Below, piece after piece: positions 60,567-64,000 of a DNA stretch of 64,000 nt. Position 1 is the first letter of the stretch; every line of letters begins with the position of its first letter. The translations under genes were made by a program, and so were the position numbers. The notes under the pieces were generated by a model, which saw only the letters and a list, made by a program, of their open reading frames with translations, ran no database searches and was not told the DNA's origin. This stretch comes from Planctomycetota bacterium (GTDB taxonomy: Bacteria; Planctomycetota; Planctomycetia; Gemmatales; Gemmataceae): NCBI GenBank assembly GCA_016191165.1, contig JACPPF010000137.1, forward strand, positions 1 through 64,000, read 5' to 3'.

Positions 60567-62039
60567 TCACGACTCCGGCGAGATGTCCCTGGGTCGCGGA
60601 CGGCTCGGTAACCACACCCAGGCCACGGCGATTCCCGCGGCGATGAACAGGGCACACACAAAAAAGCTCAATCGAAAACCCAAAGCCTCACTGGTCAGCC
60701 CGAATGCGGTCCACTCGTTGGACTTCGCCAGGTCGACCAGGGCGCCGTACAGGTAGCCGGCCGGCGCCGCGGGGGCCATCAGCATCGTGACAAACGCCAT
60801 ATTGCGACGAAGCTCATCCGGCCTGGACGACGAAACGATGTAATTCGGAGCGTACACGCCAACCAGTTCGCCGGCGCCAAAGATCGCGATGGCATACAGA
60901 TACCACGGCCCCGTCACCAGCATGGCCCAGAGCACCGACGCCAGCAGGATGCCGGACGTGGCCAGAATCCCCATGCGCGGATTGGTGCGTGTCAACAGCC
61001 AGCCGAGAATCAGTCCCGCCAGGGCCTTTAGCCCGAAGCGCAACAAGTTCTGCGGCCCCGCGTTGAGGTCCGCCGCGATTCCGAGAACCTCTCTTGAGTA
61101 CAGGTTCATATTGGATGGAATCATGTTCCCCGCGTACACGAGGATCGTCACCAGGGTCGCGCACAGCAACACTTGCTGTTGTAGGATTGCCCGAAAGTGC
61201 CAGACCAGGCCGACCGTGGCGCCGACCGCCGACAGATAGCCCAAATAGCGAAACGCGTCCTCCTCGGTAGCCGCGGCGACCTGCATGAACGCGACGGCGG
61301 CGAACATCAGGGGGAGGCCGACGAGTAAGCCGACCACCGAGGACCAGGGCTCGCGTTCGGGCTCGCACGGCACCGGCGGCACCACAAAGAACTGGGAGAG
61401 TCCCGCCGCCAAGGCCATGATCGGCGCCCCGAAGCCAAATAACGCGACGAAGCCGTGCGGATAATCGACGCCGTCAAAATGCAGGCCAAACAGATCACCG
61501 CCGAGCAACGCGGTTTGGGCAAGGGAGCCGAGTACCGCGAGTATCGGGCCAACGCCAAACGCCAAACTCAACGCCAGGCCGCGCCGCGACTCCGCCGAGC
61601 CGCGGCCGATCACTTCCCACAGCAAGGCGATCGCCGCCGGCATTGCCGCTCCCGATACGCCACCTTGCAGGATCACCATCGCCAGTTTCAGCGCGTTCGG
61701 GACGGGCAAGGTCAACACCAGCGCGGTTGCGGCAAGCATCAGCGCCGACACGCCATAGCAGATCGTCATGTTTCGCTGAAGAGCCGACACCCGCGGCGAT
61801 ACCCACGCGATCAAGGCCGGCATGGCGGTCATCGCAAAGAACAGCGTCGCAGGCAGGTTCGACGTTCGCGTATCGGCCCTCAGCAGCCGGCACAACGACG
61901 CCTGGGTGATGCCAACGTACAGCACCGGCGCAGCCAAGTACTGCATGCCAGTGCAGCAGGCAAAGAGAATCAAGTTTCGGCGCTGGTCGGGCCAGTTCAA
62001 CGGGCAATCGTTCGCGCCGGTCGGTCCGCTGTTGGTCAT
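60567..62039 (-). CDS. MFS-type membrane transporter of the catabolic operon
   Basis: 490 residues with about twelve hydrophobic helices and no N-terminal signal. The first helix contains LILFACCTGMQYLAAPVLYVGI. The central loop (about 220-250) is hydrophilic. It lacks a strict GxxxDRxGRR motif, but the helix pattern fits MFS carriers. It lies 94 bp after the Gfo/Idh gene, upstream of the sialidase-like gene. It could take up the operon substrate. The family subtype is not recognised. Confidence 0.7.
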   Translation of the reverse strand: MTNSGPTGANDCPLNWPDQRRNLILFACCTGMQYLAAPVLYVGITQASLCRLLRADTRTSNLPATLFFAMTAMPALIAWVSPRVSALQRNMTICYGVSALMLAATALVLTLPVPNALKLAMVILQGGVSGAAMPAAIALLWEVIGRGSAESRRGLALSLAFGVGPILAVLGSLAQTALLGGDLFGLHFDGVDYPHGFVALFGFGAPIMALAAGLSQFFVVPPVPCEPEREPWSSVVGLLVGLPLMFAAVAFMQVAAATEEDAFRYLGYLSAVGATVGLVWHFRAILQQQVLLCATLVTILVYAGNMIPSNMNLYSREVLGIAADLNAGPQNLLRFGLKALAGLILGWLLTRTNPRMGILATSGILLASVLWAMLVTGPWYLYAIAIFGAGELVGVYAPNYIVSSSRPDELRRNMAFVTMLMAPAAPAGYLYGALVDLAKSNEWTAFGLTSEALGFRLSFFVCALFIAAGIAVAWVWLPSRPRPRDISPES

Positions 62040-62133
62040 GTTGTGACTACCCGCCTTGCAAGTCCGCCGTCCCCGCGTGGAGCATCGCGCTCGCCCGGCG
62101 CCATGCGACCGTATCGCCGCAAGTGGCGCACAG

Positions 62134-63171
62134 CTATCGTAGCGTTACCGCGGCGCCGGTCCGGGCCGAAATCAGGCAGGCCTCACAGATTTCCACCGCG
62201 GCACGGCCTTCGGCGCCGCCAATTCTCGGAGGCCGCTGTTCGCGAATGCTGTCCACGAATTCCTGAATGACGCCGATGTGGGGGTAAAGCCGAATCGGCG
62301 ACTTGGGTTCCTTCAGGTAGTCAAACCGCTCCGGGGTGTAGATTCGCTCCCACTTGTCTCCTTTGCCGACATCGAGAAACTCGAAGTTCTCGAAATCCAA
62401 CATGGCGTCCCGGCCGAAAACCTGAAAGCGCACCTCGCTGCTCGGCAAACTGGGTGAAGGCAGTTCGCTCGTGATCATCATGTGGGCCATGATCCCACCC
62501 TCGAAGACGATCTGGGCCATTACCGACAGCGCAGGCGCCGGGATGTCGCTGAAAGTTGTCGCCTGCGCGAAAACCCGGACCGCGTCGCGACCGGTCAGCC
62601 AGCGCAAGAAGTCAGCATTATGGGAAGCCATGCCCATGAACAAACCGCCGCCGCGTGGATCGAGCATCCATTGCCGTTCCGTGAACAATTGCCTGGTCAA
62701 AGGCAACGGAAAGGCCGACACGGTGCGCAGCATGTGAATCGGCCCAACCGTGCCGTCGTCGATCAACTGCTTGGCCCGCTGCGTGAGCTTGCGGAACCGC
62801 TCGGTCTTGACGACCGCGAGGTTGACCTTGGCCCTGGTACAGGCCGCCATCATTTGATCGCATTCGGCAACGGTCGGGGCCATGGGTTTTTCGGCGAGCA
62901 CATGTTTGCCCGCCGCGGCCGCGAGCTGAGTCAGAGCCGCCCGATCCTGATCGGGTGTCGCCAGGACCACGGCCTGAATGTCGGGGCGTGCCAGCAACGC
63001 GTCGATCGTCGGCTCCGCGGGCACGCCATAGTCGGCCGCCAACTGGGTCGCTCGGCGTCCCCCCGTGACTGCCGCCAGGCGACAGCCGTTCGCATGGCGG
63101 GCGACGACTTCGCTGTAAGTCAACCCCATGAAGCCGCTGCCAATCATGCCGATGCCGATCTTGTGGTCCAT
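62134..63171 (-). CDS. Gfo/Idh/MocA-family oxidoreductase (first copy)
   Basis: 345 residues. NAD-binding start IGIGMIGSGFMG (5-16), EKPMAP (catalytic Lys region), and a C-terminal sheet domain with GGLFMGMASHNADFLRWLTG, which carries the conserved His. The start is 22 bp after the aminotransferase stop. Together with the second copy at 56633 it suggests two redox steps in the pathway. The sugar substrate is unknown. Confidence 0.85.
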   Translation of the reverse strand: MDHKIGIGMIGSGFMGLTYSEVVARHANGCRLAAVTGGRRATQLAADYGVPAEPTIDALLARPDIQAVVLATPDQDRAALTQLAAAAGKHVLAEKPMAPTVAECDQMMAACTRAKVNLAVVKTERFRKLTQRAKQLIDDGTVGPIHMLRTVSAFPLPLTRQLFTERQWMLDPRGGGLFMGMASHNADFLRWLTGRDAVRVFAQATTFSDIPAPALSVMAQIVFEGGIMAHMMITSELPSPSLPSSEVRFQVFGRDAMLDFENFEFLDVGKGDKWERIYTPERFDYLKEPKSPIRLYPHIGVIQEFVDSIREQRPPRIGGAEGRAAVEICEACLISARTGAAVTLR

Positions 63172-63193
63172 TTCAACTCCTTCGTCGCTCGCG

Positions 63194-64000
63194 TTAATCT
63201 ACCAATCGCGTAAAGGTTGAGTGTTTCACCGGACCGCAAAGGCGGCCGGAGATGTCATCGGCGGCAATGGCCGCGGCCAGTTCCGCGAACACCTGATCCA
63301 GCGCGGCCAGATAGCGTTCGACATGGTCCATCTCGTGTGCAAGGGTCAAGGAGCAACTGCCGCACGCCAGGAAACCGTGGCCGAGCATGCGGGTGGTAAG
63401 CAAAGTCAACAGGGCGGCATTCTGCGGGTGCTGGAAACTCAGGTTGCACGACGCCGGCCGGCCGGAAATGCTCATGGCCAGCCCGTGCCTCGCGCCCAGG
63501 GTGCGCCAGCCATCAAGAACGCGCGTGCCCAGCTTCGCCAGATGTGCGGGGACGTCGATCCGTTTCATCTTTTTCACCGCGGCGACGGCGGCGGCGGGAC
63601 CGATGCCTTCCGTCCAGTAGGTGCTCGAGATAAACGAGTCCTGGGCCGCGCGCATGAATTCCCGTCGACCGATCACGGCTCCCATGGCAAAGCCATTGCT
63701 CAGCGCCTTCGCAAATACCGCCAGGTCAGGCGCGACTCCATACAACCGATGGGCGCCGCCAAGGCACAGGCGCCAGCCGGAGGAGATTTCGTCGAAAATC
63801 AAAACGGCGCCGCGCCGGTCGGCGCGCGCACGCACGCCTTCAAGAAAGCCAGGCTCGGGATCCAAGTTGCGGGTCGGCTCCATCACGATCGCCGCCAGAT
63901 CGTCACCGCAATGCTTCAGAGCCGTATCGAGTTCGTCCAGCCTGTTGTAGCGGAAGGTGTGAACGGTGCCTTCCAGACCGCGCGGCACGCCGGTCGGCTG
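63194..64000 (-). CDS. Class III aminotransferase, N-terminus beyond window
   Basis: The frame runs off the right edge, so only about the C-terminal 268 residues are seen. Motifs: VLIFDEISSGWR (pyridine Asp region), FAKALSNGFAMGAVIG (PLP Lys within SNG context), SSTYWTEGIGPAAAVA (the class III Thr loop) and the small C-terminal domain. The relatives are glutamate-1-semialdehyde and ornithine-type aminotransferases. It is probably the first or an early gene of the operon, converting an amino sugar or keto intermediate. The true start cannot be seen. Confidence 0.8.
   Translation of the reverse strand, partial: QPTGVPRGLEGTVHTFRYNRLDELDTALKHCGDDLAAIVMEPTRNLDPEPGFLEGVRARADRRGAVLIFDEISSGWRLCLGGAHRLYGVAPDLAVFAKALSNGFAMGAVIGRREFMRAAQDSFISSTYWTEGIGPAAAVAAVKKMKRIDVPAHLAKLGTRVLDGWRTLGARHGLAMSISGRPASCNLSFQHPQNAALLTLLTTRMLGHGFLACGSCSLTLAHEMDHVERYLAALDQVFAELAAAIAADDISGRLCGPVKHSTFTRLVD

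Overview
The window looks like chromosomal DNA from a GC-rich planctomycete, most likely a relative of the Gemmataceae. The evidence is: a secreted protein starting with the N-terminal signature VERLEDRDQPS; a planctomycete-type cytochrome c (PSCyt1-like) domain fused to TPRs; a DUF1080 protein; a two-CxxC zinc-ribbon protein with one membrane segment; many lipoproteins and exported proteins; and long intergenic inverted repeats of the kind that litter planctomycete genomes. No rRNA, tRNA, CRISPR array or replication origin was recognised. Most annotated starts have a GGAG/AGGA-like Shine-Dalgarno, and these were used to trim several over-long reading frames.

Layout. 1-2.5 kb: the tail of an ISL3-like transposase, an exported protein of unknown function and an RTX-repeat gene broken by an in-frame stop. 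2.5-9.5 kb: a giant CsgG/TPR lipoprotein (1685 aa), a phospholipid-N-methyltransferase-like enzyme and a small exported TPR protein. 9.6-13.5 kb: a VWA lipoprotein and a cytochrome c-TPR fusion. 14-18.9 kb: metallophosphoesterase, DUF1080, HD-domain protein, PP2C phosphatase and FG-GAP protein. 19.1-22.2 kb: two paralogous multiheme cytochromes that overlap by 4 bp. 22.4-26.4 kb: a same-strand run encoding a tyrosine phosphatase-like protein, an LptF/LptG-like permease, a DegT aminotransferase and an MBL hydrolase. 26.5-37.5 kb: mixed housekeeping genes (M20 peptidase, redoxin, ABC ATPase, MFS transporter, DUF2760, SWIM-SNF2 helicase, alpha/beta hydrolase).

37.6-48 kb holds an exported 615-aa protein and then a polymorphic-toxin delivery module: VgrG, a TPR protein that may be an adaptor, a PAAR/DUF4150-RHS protein with a variable C-terminal domain, and a small helical protein in the usual immunity position. 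It is followed by an 84-bp tandem duplication and a long hairpin. No other type VI secretion genes are present, so this is an orphan effector locus. 48-49 kb: a diadenylate cyclase-like (DacZ-like) protein with a changed catalytic motif.

49.2-53.7 kb: the two trans-sulfuration genes (cystathionine beta-synthase and a cystathionine gamma-synthase/lyase), separated by a two-gene cassette: an SMC/OLD-like AAA ATPase and a TOPRIM-like partner overlapping by 4 bp. This is the best candidate in the window for an undescribed defence-type system. 54-64 kb: a phytanoyl-CoA dioxygenase-like gene facing a nine-gene minus-strand operon (class III aminotransferase, two Gfo/Idh/MocA dehydrogenases, MFS transporter, sialidase-like BNR protein, DapA/NanA-like lyase, HpcH/HpaI aldolase, SDR, AstE/AspA-like deacylase) that looks like a catabolic pathway for a sugar acid or an acylated sugar. 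The operon runs off the right edge.

Functions are assigned from visible motifs and family resemblance only. No search was run. GC and codon impressions are by eye.
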